Part shown: positions 8,010-16,379 of the stretch, one piece after another
Layout: every line of letters starts with the position of its first letter
Position numbering within the stretch: the stretch's first letter is position 1
NCBI RefSeq assembly: GCF_019145235.1
Contig: NZ_JAHSTV010000004.1
Span: forward strand, 124,001-188,000
Reading direction: 5' to 3'
Length of the DNA: 64,000 bases
Origin: Pseudomonas farris
Lineage (GTDB): Bacteria > Pseudomonadota > Gammaproteobacteria > Pseudomonadales > Pseudomonadaceae
Position numbers and translations under genes: made by a program
Notes under the pieces: generated by a model
Database searches by the model: none
Told to the model about the DNA's origin: nothing
The model's input: only the letters and a program-made list of their open reading frames with translations

Positions 8010-8978
8010 GTGATCACTTCACCCCTTTCAATCAAGACAACGGTGACTCTTTTGATCAGCAGCACCCCTGCATTTGCCCGCGATATCGACGGCAAAGCCA
8101 TTTCTGCCCAGGTTCTCGACGAGGTCCGGGAAGAGGTTCTGGCCCTGGCCGGCCAGCAGATCTATCCCGCCCTGGCGGTCCTGTTGGTCGGCGACGACCC
8201 GGCCAGCCACGTTTATGTGCGCAACAAACTGCTGCGTGCCAAGGAAGTCGGCATCCGTTCCCTTGAATACCGTCTGCCGGAAACCGCCAGCCAGGCCCAG
8301 GTGCTGGAATTGATTGCGCAACTCAATGCCGATCCCACGGTGAATGGCATCCTGGTGCAACTGCCCTTGCCGGATGCTATCGATGAACAAGCAGTGATTC
8401 ATGCCATCGACCCGATCAAGGACGTGGATGGTTTTCATCGGGAAAACGTCGGCGGGCTGGTGCAAGGCTTCGAGGTTCTGACCCCGTGCACGCCCAGCGG
8501 CTGCATGCGCCTGCTGCGCGAAACCTGCGGTGCTGACTTGAGCGGTTTGCACGCGGTGGTTATCGGCCGTTCGAACATTGTCGGCAAGCCGATGGCAACC
8601 TTGCTGTTGCAGGCCAATTGCTCGGTCAGCGTGGTGCATTCACGCAGCGTCGATGCCCCGGCGTTGTGCCGGTTGGCAGATATCGTGGTCGCGGCGGTGG
8701 GCCGACCAGAGTTGATCGACGCCAGCTGGCTCAAGCCCGGTGCGGTGGTGATCGATGTCGGCATCAACCGCATCGCCAGCGAGTCCGGCAACCGTCTGGT
8801 GGGCGATGTCGATTACGCCAGCGCCCGCACCGTCGCCCGTGCGATCACCCCGGTGCCCGGTGGCGTCGGGCCGATGACCATTGCCTATCTGCTGAAAAAC
8901 ACCCTGATCGCCAGCCAGTTGCAACGTGCCGCGCTAGCCCGCGGGCAGCAGCCTGTGGACGACCTGGCGTTGAATTGA
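8010..8978 (+). CDS. folD: Bifunctional methylenetetrahydrofolate dehydrogenase/cyclohydrolase FolD
   Basis: FolD interconverts 5,10-methylene-, methenyl- and 10-formyl-tetrahydrofolate with NADP+. The product shows the [14 protein letters not shown] segment with the catalytic Lys, [17 protein letters not shown] and DVDGFH, the Rossmann part [13 protein letters not shown], and the C-terminal [11 protein letters not shown]. The frame opens at a GTG at 8010 and would give 322 residues, longer than the usual 284 or so. The N-terminal 20-25 residues look unlike FolD, so in-frame GTG 8043 or TTG 8052 are more likely starts; none has a strong ribosome binding site. The extra C-terminal tail after residue 305 is also unusual. 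Confidence 0.92.
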   Translation: MITSPLSIKTTVTLLISSTPAFARDIDGKAISAQVLDEVREEVLALAGQQIYPALAVLLVGDDPASHVYVRNKLLRAKEVGIRSLEYRLPETASQAQVLELIAQLNADPTVNGILVQLPLPDAIDEQAVIHAIDPIKDVDGFHRENVGGLVQGFEVLTPCTPSGCMRLLRETCGADLSGLHAVVIGRSNIVGKPMATLLLQANCSVSVVHSRSVDAPALCRLADIVVAAVGRPELIDASWLKPGAVVIDVGINRIASESGNRLVGDVDYASARTVARAITPVPGGVGPMTIAYLLKNTLIASQLQRAALARGQQPVDDLALN

Positions 8979-9009
8979 GCACACAATCAGTCAGTTAAGA
9001 CACGGACCC

Positions 9010-9101
9010 TGTGGGAGCGGGCTTGCTCTCGAAGAGGGAGTGTCAGTCGACATCAATCTTGACTGATACACCGCTTTCGCGAGCAAGCCCGCTCCCACAG
9101 G
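9010..9101. repeat. REP doublet (inverted pair)
   Basis: GTGGGAGCGGGCTTGCTCTCG at the left edge and CGCGAGCAAGCCCGCTCCCAC at the right edge face each other across about 50 bases. It lies between the convergent folD and SnoaL-like genes. Confidence 0.9.
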
Positions 9102-9138
9102 GATTGTGCTTAACCACGATCAGGCGTCGAAGACGTAG

Positions 9139-9657
9139 TTATTTCCCGGCGTGCAGCACCTGCGCTTGCGGCATCGCCGAAGAGTGGTGGTTGAGAATCT
9201 TCCACTGACCGCCCACTTGTTCATAGACGAAGGTGTAACGGGCCTGCACCTGACGGGTCTTGCCATCGGCCTCGGTCAGGAAAAAGGTGTAGACGCCACT
9301 GTCCATGGCCACGTTGGTGCCCAATGGACGGATCTCACGGTAGTTGATCTGCCCCACCGGCTTGAGCGCCATGAAGTGATCGAAGTAGTCCTTGATCTGC
9401 GCCGGCGTGGTGCGCACCTTATTGGAAACCGTCGGCTGCAGCACGGCGTTCGGCGCGTACAGATCGACCACGCTTTGAACATTGCCGCTCTTTAATGCGC
9501 TATTCCATTGATCAAACAACGCGGCAATTTCACGATCCTTCGCGTTACCGGGCTGTTCGGCCACGCTGCTGTAAACGTAAGGCACTGCCTCCAACGCCTG
9601 GGCCAACGGGGCGGTCAGGGCGAACAACAGGGCGATGGTTGAGGTCTTGAATTTCAT
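9139..9657 (-). CDS. Secreted SgcJ/EcaC-like (SnoaL/DUF4440 fold) protein
   Basis: The 172-residue protein starts with a clear signal peptide (MKFKTSTIALLFALTAPLAQA, cleaved near residue 21), so it should act in the periplasm. The rest is a cone-shaped NTF2/SnoaL-like domain: IAALFDQWNSALKSGNVQSVV, YAPNAVLQPT and a C-terminal WKILNHHSS segment are typical of SgcJ/EcaC and calcium/calmodulin kinase association-like domains. No catalytic residues can be assigned. The ATG at 9657 is chosen because it places the signal peptide at the N-terminus. It is a single gene, divergent from the sensor operon. Confidence 0.8.
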   Translation of the reverse strand: MKFKTSTIALLFALTAPLAQALEAVPYVYSSVAEQPGNAKDREIAALFDQWNSALKSGNVQSVVDLYAPNAVLQPTVSNKVRTTPAQIKDYFDHFMALKPVGQINYREIRPLGTNVAMDSGVYTFFLTEADGKTRQVQARYTFVYEQVGGQWKILNHHSSAMPQAQVLHAGK

Positions 9658-9828
9658 TGCGCTATTCCAATGGTGGTCGATGGCCACACTGTGCCGCTCG
9701 AAACGCCGTCCGCCATCGGCCAACCGGAGTCATTTGCCTATGCCATTCGGCAGATAGCGCCCTGCCCCGTCAACAAGGTTTAATGACGCCCCTGCCCGAA
9801 CGGGCGTGTCTGGCGCCGGAATCTGTCC

Positions 9829-11013
9829 ATGCAAAACCCTGATCACGACCCCGGTAGCGCCCTGGCCATTCGCACCCAATATCGGCAATCGCAAAGTCGC
9901 GCGGCGCGGCTGCGGCTGCTGGTGGATACCGGCCAGGAACTGACGCAACTGGCCCCCGAGGCCATGCGCCAACGTGTGCTGCAACGGGCCTGTGCCTTCC
10001 TCGCGATGGACCACGCGCTACTGCTGGAATGGGGTGTGGATGCGCAGGTCAGGACCACCGCCAGTCATGGCAGCCGTGATCGTTTAAACAGTCTCGAAAA
10101 CCTCGCCGATACCGCGATGCGCACTCCGCAATGGCAGGAACAGCCGAGCGCGATCCTGCCCAATGTGCTGCGGGTGCCTTTGCGCGATGGCGATGGCGCG
10201 GCCTTCGGTGCGTTGGTGCTGGCCAACAGCGTCAGCATCAGTGCACCGGACACCGAGGACATCGAATCCCTGCAATTGCTCGCCACCCTGCTGGCCGCGC
10301 ACCTGGAAAACCAGCGGTTACTCGACGCCTTGGTCGCCCGCGAGCGCACCATGTCCGATCTGGTGCATCGGCTGTTCAGAGCTCAGGAAGACGAACGCAA
10401 ACGCATGGCTTACGACCTGCACGACGGTTTGGCGCAAACCCTCGCCGGGCTGCATCAGCGCCTGCAAGGTTTTGCCGGCCGCTGCCCGCCACTGTCCGAC
10501 GAACTCGGCGTCGATCTACAAACGATTCTTGCGTTGGCCCAGCATTGCGTTGGTGAAGGCCGCCAATTGATCAGCGGCCTGCGCCCGACCGTGCTCGACG
10601 ACTTTGGCTTGCTGAAGGCGGTCGACAAAGAAGCGGATCGCCTGCGTGACGCCGGGATCAAAGTGAACTGGAGCACGCGTTGTGAAGCACGCCTGCCCAG
10701 CCAGGTGGAGATCGCCCTGTTCCGGATCGCCCAGGAAGGCATCAACAATATTCTCAAACATGCACAGGCCAGCCACGTCGTATTGGCGCTGGAGTTGCAC
10801 GAAGGACAGGCCTCGCTGCGGGTGGACGACAACGGCAAAGGCTTTGCCATGGAACAACGACTCGACACCTGCGGCGCCCGGCACCTCGGGCTCGCGGCGA
10901 TGCAGGAACGTGCGAGCCTGCTGGGCGGTGATTTCACCTGCGTCAGCCATGCGCACCGCGGAACACAACTGCGCGCCACCGTCCCTTCCGACCTCAATGG
11001 AACAGCTCAATGA
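9829..11013 (+). CDS. GAF-domain sensor histidine kinase (NarL/LuxR partner type)
   Basis: This 394-residue cytoplasmic kinase has an N-terminal GAF-like region (about 30-165), a HisKA_3 dimerisation domain and a C-terminal ATPase domain. The phosphorylated His198 lies in AYDLHDGLAQTLAGL; RIAQEGINNILKHAQ and RVDDNGKGF are the N and G1 boxes. No membrane segments are visible, so it probably senses an internal signal. Its stop overlaps the start of the downstream LuxR-type regulator by four bases (ATGA), which makes that regulator the natural phosphate acceptor. Confidence 0.92.
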   Translation: MQNPDHDPGSALAIRTQYRQSQSRAARLRLLVDTGQELTQLAPEAMRQRVLQRACAFLAMDHALLLEWGVDAQVRTTASHGSRDRLNSLENLADTAMRTPQWQEQPSAILPNVLRVPLRDGDGAAFGALVLANSVSISAPDTEDIESLQLLATLLAAHLENQRLLDALVARERTMSDLVHRLFRAQEDERKRMAYDLHDGLAQTLAGLHQRLQGFAGRCPPLSDELGVDLQTILALAQHCVGEGRQLISGLRPTVLDDFGLLKAVDKEADRLRDAGIKVNWSTRCEARLPSQVEIALFRIAQEGINNILKHAQASHVVLALELHEGQASLRVDDNGKGFAMEQRLDTCGARHLGLAAMQERASLLGGDFTCVSHAHRGTQLRATVPSDLNGTAQ

Positions 11014-11663
11014 CTGAAGTTTTACGTCTGGTTCTGGCGGACGATCATGAGGTCACCCGAACCGGCTTCGTCGCGCTGCTGGCGGGTCATCCGCAATTCG
11101 AAGTGGTCGGCCAGGCCCGCGATGGCCAGGAAGCGGTAGACGTGTGCGAACGTCTGCTACCCGACATCGTCATCCTCGACATTCGCATGCCCGTGCTCAA
11201 CGGGTTGGGCGCGGCGCGGATTCTTCAGCAGCGGCTGCCGGCCCTGAAAGTGGTGATCTTCACCATGGACGACAGCCCGGATCACCTGGAAGCGGCGATG
11301 AATGCCGGTGCCGTGGGTTACCTGCTCAAAGACGCCAGCCGCGATGAAGTGATCAACGCCCTGCAACGCGTCGCCGCGGGTGAGGAAGCCCTCAATAGCG
11401 CCGTGAGCGCCCGTCTGCTACGGCGCATGACCGAACGCAACGCCAGTGGCGCCGCCCCTGCCGAAACCTTGACTGCCCGCGAACGCCAGGTCCTCGGATT
11501 GGTGGCCAGCGGTTTCAGCAACCGTGAAATCGGTGAAGAGCTCGGCATCACCACGGGAACGGCCAAGGCCCACGTGGAACGGGTCATCGGTAAACTCGGG
11601 GCCGCCGACCGAACCCAGGCCGCTGTCCGCGGCATCGCCTTGGGTCTGGTGACCCAGTCATGA
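11010..11663 (+). CDS. LuxR/NarL-type response regulator
   Basis: The 217-residue protein has a receiver domain (1-120) with Asp57 in DIVILDIRMP, the conserved Lys in YLLKDASRDEV, and a C-terminal GerE/LuxR helix-turn-helix (TARERQVLGLVASGFSNREIG). It is a DNA-binding transcription factor, probably phosphorylated by the preceding histidine kinase. Four-base overlaps link it to the kinases on both sides. Its DNA targets cannot be told from the sequence. Confidence 0.95.
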   Translation: MTEVLRLVLADDHEVTRTGFVALLAGHPQFEVVGQARDGQEAVDVCERLLPDIVILDIRMPVLNGLGAARILQQRLPALKVVIFTMDDSPDHLEAAMNAGAVGYLLKDASRDEVINALQRVAAGEEALNSAVSARLLRRMTERNASGAAPAETLTARERQVLGLVASGFSNREIGEELGITTGTAKAHVERVIGKLGAADRTQAAVRGIALGLVTQS

Positions 11664-13987
11664 AGGTTTCAAGCGCTCGACGCTGGGCCGATCTGCCGTT
11701 ACGCGGCAAAGCCCTCGTGGTGATTTCCCTGCCGTTGGTGATCCTGATGCTCTCGCTGGTGCTGATCTACATCACCGAGCGTCAGACCGCACGCGCGGAA
11801 GAGGACGTGCGCCGAGTGCTGCTGGTGCAAGGCGACATTCAGGCGGTGCACACGCTGCTCGCCGAGGCCGCCGCCAGCGTGCGCGGTTATCTGCTGACCC
11901 GCCGCGAGGATTTCCTGCCGGGTTATCGACAAGCCAAGCCCTTGATCGAGTCCGCCCTGCGACGGCTCGACAGCAACGTTCGTGATGAGCGGGTGCGCAA
12001 ACATCTGGCGGTCATCACGCCGCTGATCGACACCAAGGTCGAGGGCCTGGTTGAGCTGCTCGATGATCGCAACGCCACACCCGAGTCGATCACCACGATC
12101 CTGATCAATAACAAGCACATCCTCGACGAATTGCGCGAACGCATCAGCGCCATGCGCACCCTTGAAGACACGCTGCTGGCCGAGCGCACCGCAGCGGCCG
12201 CCTCCACTCGACAGCGTTTGTTGTTCTCCACCCTGCTGGCCGCTGCTTGCGGACTGTTTGGCGCCATTGTGGCGGTACTGTTTCTGTCCAAAGGCATCGT
12301 CGCCCGGGTTAAACAGGTCCAGGGCAACGCGCAACGGCTGGCACTCGGTCAGCCATTACTGCCGCAACCGCCGGAGAACGATGAGATTGGTCAACTGGGC
12401 ACTCGTCTGGTCGAAGCCGGGCTGTTGCTGGCCGAACGTGAACGGGCGTTGCGCGACAACGAAGAACGCCTGCGGCTGATCATCGACGGGGTGAAGGACT
12501 ACGGTATTTTCGCCCTCGACACACGGGGCTTCGTTACCAGTTGGAATGCGGGCGCCGAACGGATCAAGGGCTACACGGAGCAGGAAATCGTTGGCCAGCA
12601 TTTCTCGGTGTTTTATCTGTCGCAAGAATGCCCGCAGCATCCCGACATGGCGCTGCGCGAGGCCACTCGCGACGGTCATTACATGGAAGAGGCGTGGCGT
12701 TGCCGCAAGGATGGCAGCCGCTTCTGGGCCAGCGTGGTGATTACCGCGCAATACGACAGCAGTGGCGCCCTGCGCGGATTCTCCAAGATCACCCGCGACA
12801 TCACTGATCGCCGTGTGGCCGAGATAGCACTGAGCACTGCACGGGAAGAAGCCGAACGCGCCAGCCGCGCCAAAAGCGAATTCCTGTCGCGCATGAGCCA
12901 CGAACTGCGTACCCCGCTCAACTCTATTCTCGGCTTCGCACAACTGCTGGACATGGACTCGCCCAAGGGACAGCGGGCGCAGATCGGTCACATTCTGCGG
13001 GCCGGGCAACACCTGCTGACCCTGATCAACGAGGTGCTGGATATCGCCAAGATAGAGGCCGGACGCCTGCCGCTGAATGTTGAAGCCGTTCCCTTGACGG
13101 TGGTGCTGCAAGAAGCCCTGACGCTGGTTTCCCCCATGGCCTGCGACGCCGGCATTCAGCTGGTTGAGTTGCCAATGCTGGCCGCTGATAGCGGGATCGT
13201 CGCTGATCGGCAACGCTTGGTTCAGGTGCTGCTGAACCTGTTGTCCAACGCGATCAAATACAACCGGCCTCAGGGTCAGGTGCACATCGAAGTCAGGGTC
13301 ATTCAACAGCGAATTGCCGTGTCGGTCTGCGATACCGGCAAGGGCATTGCGGCCGATCGACTGGAGCAACTGTTCAAGCCGTTCGAGCGCCTGGAGACCG
13401 ATCCAAACGTGGAAGGCACCGGCCTTGGCCTGGCCTTGAGCAAGAGTCTGCTGGAAATGATGAACGGCAGCCTGACCGTCAAAAGCCAGCCCGGCGCAGG
13501 CTCCAGTTTCACCCTGGAACTGCCCTTCGTGCGCCTGCAGCCAGTCACCGAGCCACCGGTTGCACGAATCAGCCACCCAGCGGTCACGGCCGCCCTCAGC
13601 GCTCCTAATTATCAGGGTAAAGTGCTGTGCATCGAAGACAATCTCTCGAGCCTGGCCCTGATCGAAACCCTGCTGCAACGACGGCCGCACATCCAATTGC
13701 TCTCAAGCATGCAGGGGCAAATGGGCCTGGACCTGGCTCGTCAACATGCGCCGCAGCTGATTTTGCTCGACGTGGCGCTGCCGGATCTGGATGGTTTCAA
13801 TGTTCTGCAACGCTTGCGCCAGTCGTCCATCACCCGTGCCATTCCGGTGCTGATGATCACCGCCGATGCCAGCGACCTCACTCATCTGGCGTTACTGGAA
13901 GCGGGTGCGACGGCGGTGCTGACCAAGCCGATTCACATCCCTTCATTCCTCGCCCATCTTGACCAGCACCTACCGGAGCCCGTGTGA
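11660..13987 (+). CDS. Hybrid sensor histidine kinase: CHASE3-HAMP-PAS-HisKA-HATPase-REC
   Basis: The 775-residue membrane kinase has a first helix at about 18-40, a periplasmic CHASE3 domain (45-180), a second helix (about 190-212), HAMP, a PAS domain (about 270-390, VKDYGIFALDTRGFVTSWN), HisKA with His414 in SHELRTPLNSILG, HATPase_c (about 515-640) and a C-terminal receiver with Asp704 in LILLDVALPD. It joins the previous gene by a four-base ATGA overlap and the next by GTGA. The four genes are thus one transcription and translation unit. The signal is unknown; the PAS loop resembles those of bacteriophytochrome-associated kinases. Confidence 0.94.
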   Translation: MKVSSARRWADLPLRGKALVVISLPLVILMLSLVLIYITERQTARAEEDVRRVLLVQGDIQAVHTLLAEAAASVRGYLLTRREDFLPGYRQAKPLIESALRRLDSNVRDERVRKHLAVITPLIDTKVEGLVELLDDRNATPESITTILINNKHILDELRERISAMRTLEDTLLAERTAAAASTRQRLLFSTLLAAACGLFGAIVAVLFLSKGIVARVKQVQGNAQRLALGQPLLPQPPENDEIGQLGTRLVEAGLLLAERERALRDNEERLRLIIDGVKDYGIFALDTRGFVTSWNAGAERIKGYTEQEIVGQHFSVFYLSQECPQHPDMALREATRDGHYMEEAWRCRKDGSRFWASVVITAQYDSSGALRGFSKITRDITDRRVAEIALSTAREEAERASRAKSEFLSRMSHELRTPLNSILGFAQLLDMDSPKGQRAQIGHILRAGQHLLTLINEVLDIAKIEAGRLPLNVEAVPLTVVLQEALTLVSPMACDAGIQLVELPMLAADSGIVADRQRLVQVLLNLLSNAIKYNRPQGQVHIEVRVIQQRIAVSVCDTGKGIAADRLEQLFKPFERLETDPNVEGTGLGLALSKSLLEMMNGSLTVKSQPGAGSSFTLELPFVRLQPVTEPPVARISHPAVTAALSAPNYQGKVLCIEDNLSSLALIETLLQRRPHIQLLSSMQGQMGLDLARQHAPQLILLDVALPDLDGFNVLQRLRQSSITRAIPVLMITADASDLTHLALLEAGATAVLTKPIHIPSFLAHLDQHLPEPV

Positions 13988-14448
13988 ACACCGACCTGCG
14001 TATTCTGATCATCGACGACCAACGGCCCAACCTCGATTTGATGGAGCAACTGCTTGTCCGCGAAGGGCTGACCAATGTACTGAGCAGCACTCAGCCGCTG
14101 CGAACCCTGGACCTGTTTAACAGCTTCGAACCTGACTTGGTAATTCTCGATCTGCACATGCCGGAGTTCGACGGCTTTGCCGTGCTGGAACAACTCAACC
14201 GGCGCATCCCGACCGGCGAATACCTGCCGATCCTCGTGCTCACCGCTGACGCCACCCGCGATACCCGGCTGCGCGCGCTGGCCCTGGGCGCCAAAGACTT
14301 CATCAGCAAGCCACTGGATGCCCTGGAAACCATGCTGCGCGTCTGGAACCTGCTTGAAACCCGCGCGCTGTATAAAGCCCTGCGCACCCTGGTCCCGGCA
14401 GATCAGATCGAGTTGCTGCGCCAGTTAAAGCCGCACCCAGTTAGCTGA
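13984..14448 (+). CDS. Receiver-only response regulator with C-terminal extension
   Basis: The 154-residue protein is a CheY-like receiver with Asp56 in LVILDLHMPEFDG, Asp12-Asp13 in ILIIDDQRPN and Lys in DFISKPLD, followed by about 35 residues of helical tail without a known output domain. It starts with a GTG that overlaps the kinase stop (GTGA). It probably serves as a phosphate shuttle or an allosteric partner for the hybrid kinase. Its last 24 bases overlap the 3' end of the convergent phaG gene. Confidence 0.9.
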   Translation: MNTDLRILIIDDQRPNLDLMEQLLVREGLTNVLSSTQPLRTLDLFNSFEPDLVILDLHMPEFDGFAVLEQLNRRIPTGEYLPILVLTADATRDTRLRALALGAKDFISKPLDALETMLRVWNLLETRALYKALRTLVPADQIELLRQLKPHPVS

Positions 14449-15342
14449 CTGAAGGGGCGGAATCACTGACGCTTTGCTACTGAATGTCAGGTCACGGGGC
14501 TGGTTCGGTATTTTGGCGACCGGCTGCAGAAAGCCCAGCAAGGCCTGCTGGGTGTCATTCCAGGCCGTCGGATGTTCCATATCGAGGAAGTGCCCGGCGT
14601 TCTTGATGGTCTGAAATTGAGCCTGACGGCTATGAGCCGCAAAAAGACGGGCGTCTTCCACCGAGGTGTATTCATCCCGTTCGCCGTTGATAAACAGCAG
14701 CGGAACTTCGATGGCATCGGCACAGGAAACGTAGCAGTGAGTGTCCTGGGTCAGCACCTCATTGACGTGAAAATGCATCTGCCGGTACTCGTGTTCGTCC
14801 AGGCTGCTGACATGGCGCTCATTGAAACGCTTGAACAGCGACGGAAGATGTTTGCCGATAGTACTGTTGATCAAGCGCCCGACATTGCGCCGATCGCAGG
14901 CTTGAAGAAAATTCCGGCCGCTCTCCAGATAATCACGCATCGGTGTGTTGATCCGTGCGGCGAATGAACTGATCACTGCCTTTTCGATTCGGCGCGGATG
15001 CTGCGCCAGCGCCAGCAAGGTCGCCGCCCCGCCCCAGGAAAAGGACATCACATGCTGCGCGCGAAAGTGCTCGATCAACTCCAGCAGGATTGCGGCCTCG
15101 TCTTCCTTGCGGATCGGCTGGTCGTGCTGGTTGTGTTGTTTCGATTGACCGGCGTAGGGCTGATCGTAGAGGACTACGTTGAAGCGTGGCCGCAGGTAGC
15201 GCACTGTCTGGGCAAAAGATGCGGTCGTTGCCAGCGAGCCATTGACCAGAATAATGGTCTTGTCGGCGGTGGCGTTGAGATAATGCTCGGTATAAACCTT
15301 GTACTTCTTACTAATCTCGACGATCGCAGTTTTCAGCATCAT
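14425..15342 (-). CDS. phaG: PhaG, (R)-3-hydroxyacyl-ACP thioesterase/transacylase
   Basis: The 305-residue alpha/beta hydrolase closely matches PhaG of fluorescent pseudomonads and its relative RhlA: IILVNGSLATTASFAQTVR, FNVVLYDQPYAGQSKQHN, HVMSFSWGGAATLLALA (nucleophile Ser), TIGKHLPSLFKRFN, LFINGERDEYT (Asp) and NAGHFLDME (His). It diverts (R)-3-hydroxyacyl groups from fatty acid synthesis to medium-chain polyhydroxyalkanoate. PhaG is favoured over RhlA because its YKVYTEHY start and the central TIGKHLPSLFKRFN...HVSSLDEHEY run match PhaG. ATG 15342 follows an AAGGAAGAGA site. It has a longer C-terminal tail than usual that runs into the neighbouring gene. Confidence 0.9.
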   Translation of the reverse strand: MMLKTAIVEISKKYKVYTEHYLNATADKTIILVNGSLATTASFAQTVRYLRPRFNVVLYDQPYAGQSKQHNQHDQPIRKEDEAAILLELIEHFRAQHVMSFSWGGAATLLALAQHPRRIEKAVISSFAARINTPMRDYLESGRNFLQACDRRNVGRLINSTIGKHLPSLFKRFNERHVSSLDEHEYRQMHFHVNEVLTQDTHCYVSCADAIEVPLLFINGERDEYTSVEDARLFAAHSRQAQFQTIKNAGHFLDMEHPTAWNDTQQALLGFLQPVAKIPNQPRDLTFSSKASVIPPLQSANWVRL

Positions 15343-15616
15343 GTCACTCTCTTCCTTGAACAATTGGATCAACACACAGCGTGAATGACTATCCGGCTTC
15401 CTCCGGGCAAGCCTGACAGCAAGAACCAGCGACAACGGTACAAGGGCGCTGAGATGAACGCCATGACCAATAAGTCACAAACCGACCAGTGGTTCACAGT
15501 TAAGCAGGGATTCTTTCGTCTGCAAGTAGGCTAGCTTGAAAGTGGCGGCCCTGACGCCCTGCCGACATCCGTCTATGATTGTTCATTTCCCCCTCCATCC
15601 ATCGAGGCGTTGGAAG

Positions 15617-16297
15617 ATGTCACTGACCCTTTACTACCATCCGCTGGCATCGTTCTGCCACAAAGTACTCATCGCGCTCTACGAAAACGGCACCGAATTC
15701 GAGAGAAGGATCATCGATCTGGGGGACGCTGCCGACCGCGCAGAACTTCAGGCATTGTGGCCAATCGGAAAGTTCCCGATTATTCGTGACCATGCACACC
15801 AGCGGGATCTGCCGGAGTCCAGCATCATCATCGAGTACCTGGATCGGCTGTATCCAGGCACGCACAGACTGATTCCAGACGATTGGGAGAGCGCGCTGGA
15901 GGTCCGGTTATGGGATCGTTTCTTCGACCATTATGTACAAGTGCCATTGCAACAGATTGTCAGTGATCGCCTACACGCGACCAACGGCGATTTGAGCAGA
16001 GAGCGGTCCACGCTGGAAACGGCGTACGGCATGCTCGATCGCCGGATGGCGTCCAGAACCTGGGTGGCCAGCCTGGAGTTCAGCATGGCCGATTGCGCCG
16101 CCGCCCCGGCACTTTTTTATGCCAGGACGCTCGTGCCACTCCCTGACGACTACGGCCACTTGAACGCCTATTTCGAGAGATTGGTACAGAGACGGTCATT
16201 TCAGCGGGTGATTGACGAAGCCAGGCCGTGGTTTTCGTTCTATCCGTTTGCGGAGGCCCTCGAGCAGCGGTTTCGCCAGGCGCCGGACAACGCATGA
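15617..16297 (+). CDS. Glutathione S-transferase family protein
   Basis: The 226-residue protein has an N-terminal thioredoxin-fold GST domain (LTLYYHPLASFCHKVLIALYENG, then GKFPIIRDHA and the ESSIIIEYLD glutathione-binding turn) and an all-helical C-terminal domain (about 95-210) with the SMADCAAAPALFYA core helix. Ser11-Phe-Cys near the N-terminus is a likely active-site position. Such enzymes conjugate or reduce electrophiles with glutathione; the substrate is unknown. ATG 15617 is chosen because the upstream extension is not GST-like. It is divergent from phaG and stands alone. Confidence 0.88.
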   Translation: MSLTLYYHPLASFCHKVLIALYENGTEFERRIIDLGDAADRAELQALWPIGKFPIIRDHAHQRDLPESSIIIEYLDRLYPGTHRLIPDDWESALEVRLWDRFFDHYVQVPLQQIVSDRLHATNGDLSRERSTLETAYGMLDRRMASRTWVASLEFSMADCAAAPALFYARTLVPLPDDYGHLNAYFERLVQRRSFQRVIDEARPWFSFYPFAEALEQRFRQAPDNA

Positions 16298-16379
16298 GCC
16301 GCGATCCATAGCCTTCGCGCCTGATACCAGTCGGCTCGAAGCGCGAAGGACAGTCATCGATTTGTTCGGGAATGCGCGA

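Noticed and set aside
12356..13696. A 446-codon open frame opposite the hybrid histidine kinase
   Set aside because: It mirrors the kinase coding strand, has no ribosome site and no recognisable domain.
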